Origin: CAWBCR01 sp963787375
GTDB lineage: Bacteria; Chloroflexota; Anaerolineae; Aggregatilineales; UBA3940
Assembly (NCBI GenBank): GCA_963787375.1
Contig: CAWBCR010000002.1
Location: forward strand, 124,001 to 188,000
Direction: 5' to 3'
DNA: 64,000 nt
The notes beneath the pieces are model-generated. The model was not told the DNA's origin. It made no database searches and saw only the letters and a list, made by a program, of their open reading frames with translations. Made by a program: the position numbers and the translations under genes. Below are positions 35,017 through 44,393 of this stretch, piece after piece; within the stretch, counting starts at the first letter, position 1, and each line of letters starts with the position of its first letter.

Positions 35017-37596
35017 CATCACACACGGATCGGTGCGCAACAGCCCGCGCTGGTTGGTCTATTCCGGAATCGCGGGCCTGTTTTTGCTGGCGCTGGCGCT
35101 GCGCCTGTTCCGCGCCGGCAGCACGCCGCTGGGTGGGCATGGCGACGTGGCCTGGATCGGCATCAACGCCTTGGACTGGCTTCAGCACGGCATCTGGCCG
35201 TTCTACATCTACGAGTTGTACGCGCCTGAGCCGGTGATCGTCTATTCGGCGGCGCTGTCGATTGCGACGTGGGGCGTGAGCTTCTTCGCCAGCCGCCTGC
35301 CGACTATCGTCGCCGGGGCGCTGACCGTCCCGGCGGGTTTCGTGGCGGCGCGCTGGCTGGCCGCCGGCGGTGACCCCGACGACAAAGCCGCGCGGCGCAC
35401 GCGCTGGCTGTTCGCGCTGGCCTACGCGGTCGGCTTCCAGGCGATCATGCTCAGCAAGACCGGGCAGCGTTCGCAGTTGTTCCCGCTGGAGTTGATGGTC
35501 TTCACCGGGCTGTTTGCCTACGGCTGGCACAGCGGCAAGCGCTGGGCGTTCCTGGCCTCGGCGGTGGTGATGGCCTTCGCCAACTACACCTACATCCCTG
35601 CCCGGCTGATGCCGATCATGGCGGCGCTGTGGGTGGTGCATCAGTTTTTCGCCGACCGTGAGCGAGCCAGGGCCCGGCTGCGCGACGTGCTGCTGATGTA
35701 CGCCTTGAGCGCGCTGCTCGTCCTGCCGCAGCTGATCATGTACGTGCGCACGCCGGAGGCGTTCACCGCACGCGCCGACCAGCATGCCGGGCGGCTCATC
35801 TTCGAGACGAGCCGCACGGGCCTGCGGCTGTGGGGCACCCTGGCGGCCAAGGTGCTGGCCGAATTTCGCATCTACCTGCTGCCGTGGACCGGCCTGTACG
35901 CCGGCTACCCGCCGCGCCCGCTGATGCCGCTGGCGCTGGCGCTGGGCGCTGCCGCCGGGCTGGTGCTGGCCTTCCGGCGCGGCAAAGATAAGCTGCTGTG
36001 GTGGCCGCTGATTGGCATCGTGATCATGATCCTGACCGACGTGGTCAGCGGCACGCAGACCGAGCCGCACGGCCTGCGCATGATCGGCGAGCTGCCGTTC
36101 GCCTTCCTGCTGGGCGCGCGCGGGCTGGCGCTGGGCCTGGGGCTGGCTGGAGGAACGTATCAAAGGGCAGGCGTGGGCCAGCCGCCCCGCGCGGCTGAAC
36201 GCTGCCGCCGGCGTGCTGCTGGCGCTGGCACTCGCGGCCCCCAGCCTGGACGACGTGTACCTGTACCATTTCTATACCGTCCCGCTGCAGGAATCCGACC
36301 CGACGACCGCCGACGTCATCGAGCAGGCCGATATCTTTCTGACCGACCTGATCCACCGCCACGCGCAGGATGGCTACCCGATCCTGATCACCTGGGACGA
36401 CTTTACCCGCGCCAACATCACCTACCTGAACACGCGCGATTACCCGCAGCGCCGCTCCGGCATCGCAGCGGATGGCACGCTGAATGTGCCCGCCTGGGAC
36501 GGCAAGGCGCTGGTCATGGTGCCCGCCAATCCAAACCGCCTGCGGCACGACGGCTGGATTCCCGAACACGACGGGCGCAGCTTCGCGATGCTGGCCGACG
36601 GCCAGCAGATGATGCTGCCGCCGCTCAAGCTCGACGCAGCGGCCCGTCTTCAACAGCAGATCGACGCCGGGCAGCCGGTCGACACCGTCACGGACTGGCT
36701 CGGCCAGCCGGTCGGCGCGCTGTACCTGCTCGACCTCACGCCGGACGACTTCGATCTGTCGATGACGCCGGTTAACGCCAGCCTGGAGGGGCAGGTCGAG
36801 CTGGTCGGCTATCGCGTCGACAGCCCGTCGCTGATACCCGGCCAGCCGCTGTGGATCACGCTGTACTGGCGGGCGCAGTCCGGCGCGAAGCAGGACTACG
36901 AGTCATTTGTGCAGTTGTGGGATACCAACGAGCAGCCGGTTGCCAAGGTCCACCGCTGGACGCTCGACGGCGTGTACCGCACGCGCCTGTGGCAGCCCGG
37001 CGAGCTGGTCCCGGTGCGCTTCATGGTGAATGTGCCCGATGGCCTGCCGGTGGGTGAATACAGCCTGGCCGTGGGGCTGTTCCGCGTGCTCGAAAACACG
37101 CCGCTCCAGGCCCTCGACAGCGGCGGGAAACGCATCCGGCGGACAGATCATCCTTGCGCCGTTCAAGGTGCCGCTGCCGCAGGAGACGGTCAGCGAGCCG
37201 CCGCCACCCGAACCGATCACCTTCGGTGGGACGATTGCGCTGGCCGGTGTCAGCACGCAAGTCGGGACCGATGAGGTCGACATCACCGCCGACTGGCAGG
37301 CCGTCACCCGGCCTGTGGCGGCGCACACCCTGTTCATTCACATCGAGGGACCTGACGGCAAGATCGCCAGCCAGCTCGACGCGCAGCCGCGCGGCGGCAT
37401 CTATCCGACCAATATCTGGGATCCCGGCGAGGTGGTCAGGGAGCGCTACACGGTCCCGATTGCAGGGCTGCCGCCCGGCGAGTATAAGGTGTATATCGGC
37501 TGGTATACGCTGCCCGGCGGGCAGCGGCTGGAGGCGCTGGCCGGCAGCCAGCCGGTGCCAGATAACCGGGTGCTGATGGCAACCTTCCAGCGTTGA
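34991..37596 (+). CDS. PMT-like membrane glycosyltransferase with tandem C-terminal modules, two frameshifts
   Basis: GT-C type enzyme. The start MNSTLSDPNITHGSV overlaps the LysM gene. The acidic loop GGHGDVAWIGINALDWL follows the first helix, and ten or so helices run to ~390. A one-G insertion near 36150 shifts the frame; the sequence resumes at WLEERIKGQAWASRPARL. A second extra base near 37138 separates VGLFRVLENTPLQALDSGG from GGQIILAPFKVPLPQ. Repaired, it is about 867 residues and ends with two copies of the beta-sandwich module (VELVGYRVDSPS and GTIALAGVSTQVG). Substrate unknown; probably wall or exopolysaccharide sugars. Confidence 0.82.
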
Positions 37597-37639
37597 AAAA
37601 CTGATTTTGTGGGGGTGCGGAATACGCGCCCCATATGAT

Positions 37640-38587
37640 TTACGAAAGCCCCTCCGCCGCCTGCTGCTCATCGAAGCGGTGCAGCCCCGCCTTGCGGGCG
37701 ATGGCGTACGCCTGATCGACCTCCTCACGGCTGACGCCCCGGCTGAGCGGCCCCAAATCCTCGGCAGTAGCCTTGTAGTCGGGCCGATACTGCCCCATGA
37801 TGTTCACGTAGGTCTCGCGCGAGATCTCGGCCAGCGCCTGCATCACCTGCTCGGTGCCGGCCAGCCCGCCCGGCAGCACGAGGTGCCGCGCCAGCAGCCC
37901 GCGCTGCGCGATTCCCTGCGCGTCGAGCACCAGGTCGCCGACCTGGCGGTGCATTTCGCGCACGGCGGCGACGTTATGAGCGGGGTAATCGCGGATGACG
38001 CTGTAGGTGCGGGCGGTGGCGGTGTCGCTGTACTTCATGTCGGGCATGTAGATGTCGACGATCCCATCCAGCAGCCGCAGCGCTTCGAGCGAGTCGTAGC
38101 CGCCGGTGTTGTAGACCAGCGGCAGGCGCAGCCCCTTATGCGCAGCGATAGCCACCGCCGCGATGATCTGCGCGACGACATGCGACGGCGAGACGAGGTT
38201 GATGTTGTGGCAGCCCGCCGCCTGCAGCGCGAGCATCATATCTGCGATCTCTTCGGGATCGCGGGTCGTGCCTTCCGCCTGCTGGCTGATGGAGTAGTTC
38301 TGGCAGAACGCGCAGCGCATGTTGCAGTTCGAGAAGAAGACGGTACCGGAGCCGCGCGTGCCGCGCAGTGGGTCTTCCTCGCCCATGTGCGGGAAATACG
38401 AGGCCACCCGCGCCCGGCGTGAGGTTCTGCACCAGCCCAGCCGCCCGATCTGGCGGTTGATGCCGCACGCCCACGGGCACAGGTCGCAGTGTTCGAGGTG
38501 CGCGGCGGCCTCCTCGGCCCGCGCGTCGAGCGCGCCGCCGTCGAGCAGCGCCACATATGCCGGTTGACGTTCTGCCTTTGAAGCCAT
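37640..38587 (-). CDS. Radical SAM protein (PflA-like, COG1313-type)
   Basis: 315 residues. The SAM cluster motif is FFSNCNMRCAFCQNYSIS; an upstream HCDLCPWACGINR adds further cysteines that could hold an auxiliary site. LVSPSHVV, PLVYNTGGYDS and DIYMPDMKYSD are family blocks. These proteins resemble pyruvate formate-lyase activases but their targets are unknown. ATG 38587 has GGGGGG just upstream. It is convergent with the preceding glycosyltransferase and separate from carD. Confidence 0.88.
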   Translation of the reverse strand: MASKAERQPAYVALLDGGALDARAEEAAAHLEHCDLCPWACGINRQIGRLGWCRTSRRARVASYFPHMGEEDPLRGTRGSGTVFFSNCNMRCAFCQNYSISQQAEGTTRDPEEIADMMLALQAAGCHNINLVSPSHVVAQIIAAVAIAAHKGLRLPLVYNTGGYDSLEALRLLDGIVDIYMPDMKYSDTATARTYSVIRDYPAHNVAAVREMHRQVGDLVLDAQGIAQRGLLARHLVLPGGLAGTEQVMQALAEISRETYVNIMGQYRPDYKATAEDLGPLSRGVSREEVDQAYAIARKAGLHRFDEQQAAEGLS

Positions 38588-38685
38588 TGGCCCCCCATGA
38601 CGCACAGGATCTGCTATAGGGTAGCACAGCCCGGTACCGGGCGCACAACTGACAAATGTCAGCGATTTGCCGGGCGCGTGGATCG

Positions 38686-38714
38686 AAAAACGGGCAGCGC
38701 AATTCGCTGCCCGT
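38686..38714 (-). terminator. Terminator of the carD gene
   Basis: Minus strand ACGGGCAGCG / CGCTGCCCGT 10-bp stem, loop of 5, then a T-run (38690-38686). Confidence 0.88.
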
Positions 38715-38738
38715 CGAGGTATCTGTGCAGGATGAGGA

Positions 38739-39314
38739 TCAGACGCCGTCCTCAGGCGGGTCGTGGACATCGATGGCATCCTCGACAAGCTGCTCGATCT
38801 GCTGGCTTGCGCCCTGCAGGGTCAGCTCCGGGTTGAGCGCCAGCTCTCCGGCCAGCATCGCTTCGGCCTCCGACATGAGCCGTGTATCGCGCTCGGTGAG
38901 GCTGCCGGTGTGCTCACGCCAGGCCAGGTCGCGCAGTGCCTCGCTGACGAGCAGCGCATCGCCGCTGTGGATCTTCGTGGCGATCTCCGTCTGGCGCTTG
39001 CGATGGTCGTCGTCCAGCACTTCGGGGGTTTTCGCCAGCACGGCAGCGATCTCATCCGAGTCGCTGATGGCCAGCCGCAGCCCGGCCCCTTCGGCCTGCT
39101 CGACCGGGATCATGAGCATGCCCTGGTCGTTGACCAGCTCGATGCTGTAGTAACGCCGCTCCACGCCGCCGACCTTCCATTTCTGGATAGCGAGCACGCG
39201 CCCCGCGCCGTAGGTGGGGTGGACAATCGCATCGCCTTTCTGAAACACGGGCGGCTGTTCAAGCTCCGGCTCGGCCTGCCCTACAACTTCAGCGGGTGGC
39301 TGCTTGTTACCCAT
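38739..39314 (-). CDS. CarD/CdnL-family RNA polymerase-binding regulator
   Basis: 191 residues. After a short polar N-terminus comes the Tudor-like RNAP-interaction domain (FQKGDAIVHPTYGAGRVLAIQ, RYYSIELVNDQGMLMIPVEQ), then a helical C-terminal domain (RKRQTEIATKIHSGDALLVSEALRD written here in part: KIHSGDALLVSEALRDLAWR). It stabilises open complexes at promoters in other phyla. ATG 39314 (MGNKQPPAEVV) has GAGGAG 10 nt upstream; an ATG at 39323 sits too close to that site. The C-terminus is acidic. Confidence 0.9.
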   Translation of the reverse strand: MGNKQPPAEVVGQAEPELEQPPVFQKGDAIVHPTYGAGRVLAIQKWKVGGVERRYYSIELVNDQGMLMIPVEQAEGAGLRLAISDSDEIAAVLAKTPEVLDDDHRKRQTEIATKIHSGDALLVSEALRDLAWREHTGSLTERDTRLMSEAEAMLAGELALNPELTLQGASQQIEQLVEDAIDVHDPPEDGV

Positions 39315-39475
39315 ATTGCTCATACTCCTCGAAACTCCCTGCACCTGCCGGTATACAACGCGTACAGCGATCAGATATGACTGGCGAGCCGCTTGACTGC
39401 CTGTGCGGCAATCATGAAGCGGAGAGCGAAGGGCGGTTGGTTTACGCTATGGGGTCGGGGAATCGAGCCGCCTGT

Positions 39476-39511
39476 GGGGCTGCGCATCACCATTATCATG
39501 AGTGCCGCAGC
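39476..39511. other. Hairpin in the carD/hydrolase intergenic region
   Basis: GGCTGCG and CGCAGCC arms enclose about 20 nt. The ~315-bp gap (39315-39631) otherwise shows only the -10 at 39619 and no gene. Confidence 0.4.
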
Positions 39512-39618
39512 CGACCGGTGAACCCGCTGCGAGCGAGAGGCCAACTGCATCTTCTTTCAGTATACAGGTAGATCGGGGTTTGGGCAACCGCCATGTGGGT
39601 GAAGCCGCGCCGGGCCGG

Positions 39619-39624
39619 TATAAT
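39619..39624 (+). promoter_or_regulatory. -10 element giving a leaderless hydrolase transcript
   Basis: TATAAT with exactly 7 nt to ATG 39632; no Shine-Dalgarno could fit in the transcript. Confidence 0.55.
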
Positions 39625-39631
39625 GGGCCGC

Positions 39632-41350
39632 ATGAACACACGCAAGCTCATCGGCCTGATAGCACTCATCGTGATCGTGGTGGCGGCTGCGGGATTTATC
39701 TCGCGGCAGCAGCTCTCAGACTGGGCCTTCAACCAGACCGGCGAGACACAGCCGCTGTCGCAGGCGCTGGGGCTGGCTCAGCTTGCGCTGAACGCCACCC
39801 ACCCGCCGCTGCAACTCGACCCCTACGCGGCCATCGACTACACCGGCGTGAATCCGTATGGCATCAACACCTTCCTCCAGCAGGAAGTCGAGCCGGCCAA
39901 GCGCGACGAGCAGCTTCGACTGATCTCCGAGGCGGGCTTCCACTGGATACGGCAGGAATTCCCGTGGGCCGACATCGAGATCAGCAGGCGCGGCGACTTC
40001 GTCGACCGGCGCAACGACCCGACGGGCGTGGATGCGTGGGCCAAGTACGATGACATCGTCAGCCTGGCCGAGAAGTACCACGTGGAGATCATCGCCCGGT
40101 TGAGCAGTCCGCCCGCGTGGAGCCGCGCCCAGCCACCGGAAGTTACAGGCGCGTTTGCGCCGCCCGACAACTTTGACGATTTCGCCCGCTACGCGGCGAC
40201 GGTCGCCAGCCGCTACAAGGGTCTCATCCGCTTCTACCAGGTGTGGAACGAGCCGAACATCTACCCGGAGTGGGGCGAGCAGATCGTCAACCCGGAAGCG
40301 TACACCGACCTGCTGTGCCGCGCCTACCGGGCCATCAAGGCTGCCGATCCCGACGCGGTCGTGATCAGCGGGGCGCTCGCGCCGACGATTGCGCTGGATG
40401 GGCACAACTTCAGCGACCTGATCTTCCTGCAGCGCATGTACGCCGCCGGGGCAGGCCAGTGCTTCGACATCCTGTCGATGCAGGGCTATATGCTGTGGTC
40501 CGGCCCCACCGACCGCCGCATGCAGCCGATCGTCATCAACTACGGGCGCAACCAGTTCACCCGCGACATGATGGTGCGCAACGGCGATGCGCACAAGCCG
40601 ATCTGGATCACCGAGATGAACTCCAACGCTGCGCCCGCCGATGTCGACCCGCGCTATGGTCGGGTGACGCTCGACCAGCAGGCGCGCTACGCGCCACTGG
40701 CCTACCAGCGGGCCCAACAGGAGTGGCCGTGGATCGGCGTGGTGAGCTTCTGGTATTTCAAGCGCGCCGACTTTGAATGGCTCGACCAGCGCCGCCCCGA
40801 AGCGTATTTCCAGATGGCCGACCCCGACTTCAATCTGATGCCCGTCTACTATTCGATGAAGGACGCCGCGCACCAGCCGCCGGTGATGTATGTCGGCAAT
40901 CACTGGGCCGACGACTGGGCCGTCACCTACGGCAGCGGCTGGCAGCCGTGGCTGTATGGCGAGGACCGCGCGCGGCAGGCGAGCGCCGGCGCGGGCCCGG
41001 TGACGTTCACCTTCTACGGCACCTCACTCGATACGGTGCTGGGTGCGCACGCGACGACCGACTTCGGCATGACCTACCGCATCGACGGCGGGCCGTCGCA
41101 GACCGTCGAGACCTGCTGCGTGTCGGAAGACATCTGGCGTGGGCCGCGCGGTCTGCACACCGTCGAGATCGACCCGATCGGCGAGCTGGTCATCACGCAC
41201 TTCATCGTGCACGACGACCCGCGCGTGACGCCGGGCGTGATCGTCGGCGCGGCGCTGCTGTTCGCCATCGCGACCATCGCCGCGCGGCGGCGTCACCGGC
41301 AGGATGAGGCGCGGGCAGCAGCCGGGCCGGATGCCCCACATGAAGCGTAG
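39632..41350 (+). CDS. Membrane-anchored clan A glycoside hydrolase (GH5/GH39-like)
   Basis: 572 residues with an N-terminal anchor (LIGLIALIVIVVAAAGF) and a C-terminal helix (GVIVGAALLFAIATIAA) followed by RRRHR, so the barrel is extracytoplasmic. The (beta/alpha)8 fold shows acid/base Glu207 in QVWNEPNIYPEW and nucleophile Glu328 in PIWITEMNSN. A beta-sandwich after the barrel (VTFTFYGTSLDTVLG) may bind sugar. Substrate unknown. It overlaps the next glycosyltransferase by 11 nt, implying a joint role in polymer building or trimming. Confidence 0.83.
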   Translation: MNTRKLIGLIALIVIVVAAAGFISRQQLSDWAFNQTGETQPLSQALGLAQLALNATHPPLQLDPYAAIDYTGVNPYGINTFLQQEVEPAKRDEQLRLISEAGFHWIRQEFPWADIEISRRGDFVDRRNDPTGVDAWAKYDDIVSLAEKYHVEIIARLSSPPAWSRAQPPEVTGAFAPPDNFDDFARYAATVASRYKGLIRFYQVWNEPNIYPEWGEQIVNPEAYTDLLCRAYRAIKAADPDAVVISGALAPTIALDGHNFSDLIFLQRMYAAGAGQCFDILSMQGYMLWSGPTDRRMQPIVINYGRNQFTRDMMVRNGDAHKPIWITEMNSNAAPADVDPRYGRVTLDQQARYAPLAYQRAQQEWPWIGVVSFWYFKRADFEWLDQRRPEAYFQMADPDFNLMPVYYSMKDAAHQPPVMYVGNHWADDWAVTYGSGWQPWLYGEDRARQASAGAGPVTFTFYGTSLDTVLGAHATTDFGMTYRIDGGPSQTVETCCVSEDIWRGPRGLHTVEIDPIGELVITHFIVHDDPRVTPGVIVGAALLFAIATIAARRRHRQDEARAAAGPDAPHEA

Positions 41351-43277
41351 CTCGTCCGGGCTGTGGATCGCGCTCGTCGCGGCGATCCTACTCCTGGCGG
41401 CGGCGCTGCGCCTGTACCGCATCGACGCGCAGTCGCTGTGGTACGACGAGGGCAACTCGGCATTTGCTGCCACGCAGCCGCTGTCGCGCATCGTCGAGGG
41501 GGCCTCGCACGACATTCACCCACCGGGCTATTACATCCTGCTGGCCGGCTGGCACGACCTGACCGGCTCAAGCGAGCTGGCGCTGCGCAGCCTCTCGGCG
41601 CTGATGGGCGTGCTGACCGTCGCGCTGATTTACGGCATCGGCACGCGCCTGTTCGACCGGCCAAGCGGGGCGCTGGCCGCGCTGCTGGTGGCCGCCAACC
41701 CGTTCCAGGTGTGGTACGGGCAGGAAGCGCGCATGTACGCCCAACTCGGGCTGTTCAGCGCCGCCTCGGTGTGGCTGACGATCCTCGTGCTGCGCATCCC
41801 CGGCGAGATGGCCGCCGGGCGCTTCCGGCCGCGCCGGGCGGCGGCGATCATCGGCGGGCTGGTGCTGGTCAACGCGGCGGGGCTGTACACGCACTACACG
41901 TTCCCCTTCACGCTGCTGGCCGAGTCGCTGGCCTTTGTGGTGTGGCTGCTCGGACGCCCGCGCCGGCTGCACGGGCTGATCACCTGGGCGGCGATCCAGG
42001 TCGTGGCGCTGCTGCTGTTCCTGCCGTGGCTGCCGACGGCCATCCACCAATTGACCACCTGGCCGAAGGTCCCCGCGCCGCTGGTCAGCCTGACAGACAT
42101 CGGCGTGACGCTGGCCTACGGCATCACCATCTCGACCGACACGGCGCAGGCCGGGCTGATCGCGCTGCTGCTGCTGGCGATGGTGGGACTGTTCCCGCCG
42201 GTCGAGGCGGATCGCCGCTACCTGCGCTTCCCGGAGCGGATCGGGCTGGCGGCGCTGTGGCTGCTGGTGCCGGTCGCGATCCCGGTGGCGCTGGGCATCG
42301 TCCGCGAGCCGTTCCTGAAGTTTTTCGTCCCGTCGAGCCTGGCGCTGATGCTGCTCGTGGCGCGCGGGATCACGATGGGCTTCCGGCTGGCCGAGCCGAC
42401 CCTCGGCGTGAGCCGCAGCACCTCGCCGTGGCTGATGCGCGCCGTGGTGCTGATCCCGATCGTCGTCGGCGCGCTGCCGGTTCCCCTCAGCCTGCAAAAC
42501 CTGTACTTCAACCCGGCCTACGCCCGCGACGATTACCGCGCCATCGCGCAGCGGATCTATCTGAGGCCGGGCCGGACGCCGCCGTCGTGCTCGACGCATT
42601 TAACCAGCGCGAGGTGTTCGGCTACCTATTTCCCCGATGGCGCGAACATCACGCCGCTGCCCGACGCACACACCGCACAGACGCTCGACGACCTGCTGGC
42701 GCACCACACGCGCATCTATGCGCTGTACTACGGTGCAGCCGAGCAGGATCCACAGGGCACGGTCGAGAAGACGCTCAGCGAGCGGGCCTTCGTGGCGTGG
42801 TCGCAGTGGTATGGGCACGTGCGACTGGTGCTGTACGTGGTGCCCGCGCAGGCCGCCGCCGCGCCCGAAGTGACCAGCGACGCGCGCTTCGGCGAGTTGA
42901 TCACGCTGGAGGGTTACACGCTCAGTGCGCAGGCGCTGCGCCCCGGCGACGCGCTGGCGGTGACGCTGTTCTGGCGGACCGCTGCGCCGCTCGACCAACG
43001 CTACAAGGTGTTTGTGCACGTCTATGGGCCGGACGGGGCGCTCGTCGCGCAGCACGACGGCGAGCCGGGCGGCGGACTGATCCCCACCGACACGTGGACG
43101 CCCGGCGACACCATCGCCGATAATCACGGCGTGCTGCTGCCGGTCGACGCCGCGCCGGGCATCTACCAGGTGATGGTCGGGCTGTACGGCGATGATGGGC
43201 AGCGCCTGCCGGTCAGCGGCGAGGGCGCTGCCAGCGACAATCGCCTGCTGCTGGGGGAGATCCGCGTCGGGCCGTAA
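41340..43277 (+). CDS. PMT-like membrane glycosyltransferase with an internal out-of-frame patch
   Basis: 645 residues, GT-C fold. The catalytic first loop is SLWYDEGNSAFAATQPLSRI with HDIHPPGYYILL, then NPFQVWYGQEARMYAQLGLF and about ten helices. The C-terminal module (LITLEGYTLSAQALRPGDAL, PGIYQVMVGLYGDDGQRLP) matches those of the genes at 28447 and 34991. Between ~42565 and ~42628 the open frame reads RPGRTPPSCSTHLTSARC, whereas the next frame gives the natural EAGPDAAVVLDAFNQREVFG. Two compensating indels therefore scramble about 22 residues without ending the frame. ATG 41340 overlaps the hydrolase stop. Confidence 0.85.
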   Translation: MKRSSSGLWIALVAAILLLAAALRLYRIDAQSLWYDEGNSAFAATQPLSRIVEGASHDIHPPGYYILLAGWHDLTGSSELALRSLSALMGVLTVALIYGIGTRLFDRPSGALAALLVAANPFQVWYGQEARMYAQLGLFSAASVWLTILVLRIPGEMAAGRFRPRRAAAIIGGLVLVNAAGLYTHYTFPFTLLAESLAFVVWLLGRPRRLHGLITWAAIQVVALLLFLPWLPTAIHQLTTWPKVPAPLVSLTDIGVTLAYGITISTDTAQAGLIALLLLAMVGLFPPVEADRRYLRFPERIGLAALWLLVPVAIPVALGIVREPFLKFFVPSSLALMLLVARGITMGFRLAEPTLGVSRSTSPWLMRAVVLIPIVVGALPVPLSLQNLYFNPAYARDDYRAIAQRIYLRPGRTPPSCSTHLTSARCSATYFPDGANITPLPDAHTAQTLDDLLAHHTRIYALYYGAAEQDPQGTVEKTLSERAFVAWSQWYGHVRLVLYVVPAQAAAAPEVTSDARFGELITLEGYTLSAQALRPGDALAVTLFWRTAAPLDQRYKVFVHVYGPDGALVAQHDGEPGGGLIPTDTWTPGDTIADNHGVLLPVDAAPGIYQVMVGLYGDDGQRLPVSGEGAASDNRLLLGEIRVGP

Positions 43278-43296
43278 ACGCGCCGTGCCGGAAATC

Positions 43297-43325
43297 AAAA
43301 AGGGGAGCCGCGCGGCTCCCCTTTG
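43297..43325. terminator. Bidirectional terminator
   Basis: 9-bp GGGGAGCCG / CGGCTCCCC stem with AAAAA before it and TTT after, between convergent genes. Confidence 0.85.
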
Positions 43326-43338
43326 CATTGCGTGACTG

Positions 43339-43665
43339 TCACAGCCCCAGCCGCCGCCGGCGCATCTGGTCGAGGGTGTGTATCAGCGAGGCCATGCCCA
43401 GCGGGATGCTGGCCGCGATGCTCAGCGTCAGCGTGCGCCGGTCGAGGTCCTCAAGCTGGCCCAGCGCGCACATCCGGCACAGGAAGGCGAAGCTCAGCAG
43501 CCCGGCGATGACCCAGCAGGCCACAATGGTGGCTAACGGGTCGGGGGCAGCGCCGTAGGGCAGCAGCCGGTCGACGAGCGGGCTCAGCCGCAGCAGCGAC
43601 AGGCAAAACAGCACCGCCCACACCTGAAGACCCACTTCCCATATCCGCGCCTCTTTAGCAGACAT
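43339..43665 (-). CDS. Small membrane protein, unknown family
   Basis: 108 residues with three hydrophobic segments (VWAVLFCLSLLRL, LATIVACWVIAGLLSFAFL, LSIAASIPLGMASLI) and an Arg-rich C-terminus (QMRRRRLGL). CXXXC (FLCRMCALG) is at the end of helix two. GGAGGGG precedes the ATG. Function not recognised. Confidence 0.7.
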   Translation of the reverse strand: MSAKEARIWEVGLQVWAVLFCLSLLRLSPLVDRLLPYGAAPDPLATIVACWVIAGLLSFAFLCRMCALGQLEDLDRRTLTLSIAASIPLGMASLIHTLDQMRRRRLGL

Positions 43666-43721
43666 AGCCCCTCCAGAGAATCACGACCGCTTTTAGCGTA
43701 ATCGCGAACCGCACCCGGCGG

Positions 43722-44312
43722 CTAGTGATCAATGTCACCCTCTGGGGTGTGATCTGGATCGCGGCGGGCCTGCCACGCCGCGCGCGTGACGCGGTACACG
43801 TAGTGGTGAACGGGCGCGGTGTAATCCTGCATCGTTTCGGGGAAATGGTAGGTCGCCTCGCCGATCCGCACCCCGCCAACCGCCTCCTGCATGCGGATCG
43901 AGGCGAGGTTGTCGACGTTGGGCGTCGCCTCGACCGCGAGGCAGCCGGTGTGCGTGAACAGGTAGCCGACCAGCCCGCGCTTGACCTCGCTGCCGTAGCC
44001 GTGGCCCCAGAAGTCGGGCAGCAGCTTGACGTCCGTCTCGGCGATGCCGTCCTCGCGCGGCGCGCCCAGCCTGCACTCGCCGATGGGCCGCCGGTCCGCC
44101 GTGCGTTCGACGACCAGCAGGCTGTCGAAGGGGGGCGCGCCGCTCAGCACGATCTTCTCTCGGATCTCGTCAAGCGTCACCGGCAGCCCGCGCGGAAAGC
44201 CCACGTTGATCATCACACGCGGGTCGGTCCACAGCGCGTGGAACAGCGGTGCGTTGTCCGCGCTGGCGCTGCGAATCGTCAGGCGGGCGGTGGCGAACAC
44301 GATGGTACTCAT
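43722..44312 (-). CDS. GNAT-family (RimJ/RimL-like) acetyltransferase
   Basis: 196 residues. TARLTIRSASADNAPLFHALW is the typical opening of RimJ/RimL-type enzymes; GHGYGSEVKRGLVGYLFTH holds the acetyl-CoA loop and VEATPNVDNLASIRMQEAVG the C-terminal GNAT motif. ATG 44312 (MSTIVFATARL) is the family start; a 5' extension to 44366 is not needed. Divergent from the small membrane protein at 44394. Substrate unknown. Confidence 0.86.
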   Translation of the reverse strand: MSTIVFATARLTIRSASADNAPLFHALWTDPRVMINVGFPRGLPVTLDEIREKIVLSGAPPFDSLLVVERTADRRPIGECRLGAPREDGIAETDVKLLPDFWGHGYGSEVKRGLVGYLFTHTGCLAVEATPNVDNLASIRMQEAVGGVRIGEATYHFPETMQDYTAPVHHYVYRVTRAAWQARRDPDHTPEGDIDH

Positions 44313-44324
44313 GTCATGTCCGTA

Positions 44325-44353
44325 TTGTGTCGGAAAGTACAATACAGTATTCT
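44325..44353 (+). promoter_or_regulatory. Promoter for the gene at 44394
   Basis: TTGTGT (44325-44330), 17 bp, TATTCT (44348-44353). The palindrome AATACAGTATT (44341-44351) overlaps the -10. Confidence 0.6.
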
Positions 44354-44393
44354 GGATGAAATCCACTCACACCACGCGACCGGGAGTATACCT

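Noticed and set aside
39446..39545. tRNA-like stretch (GGCTCGATTCCCCGACC on the minus strand)
   Set aside because: It resembles a T-arm, but no matching acceptor 5' strand, D-arm or anticodon arm could be found upstream.
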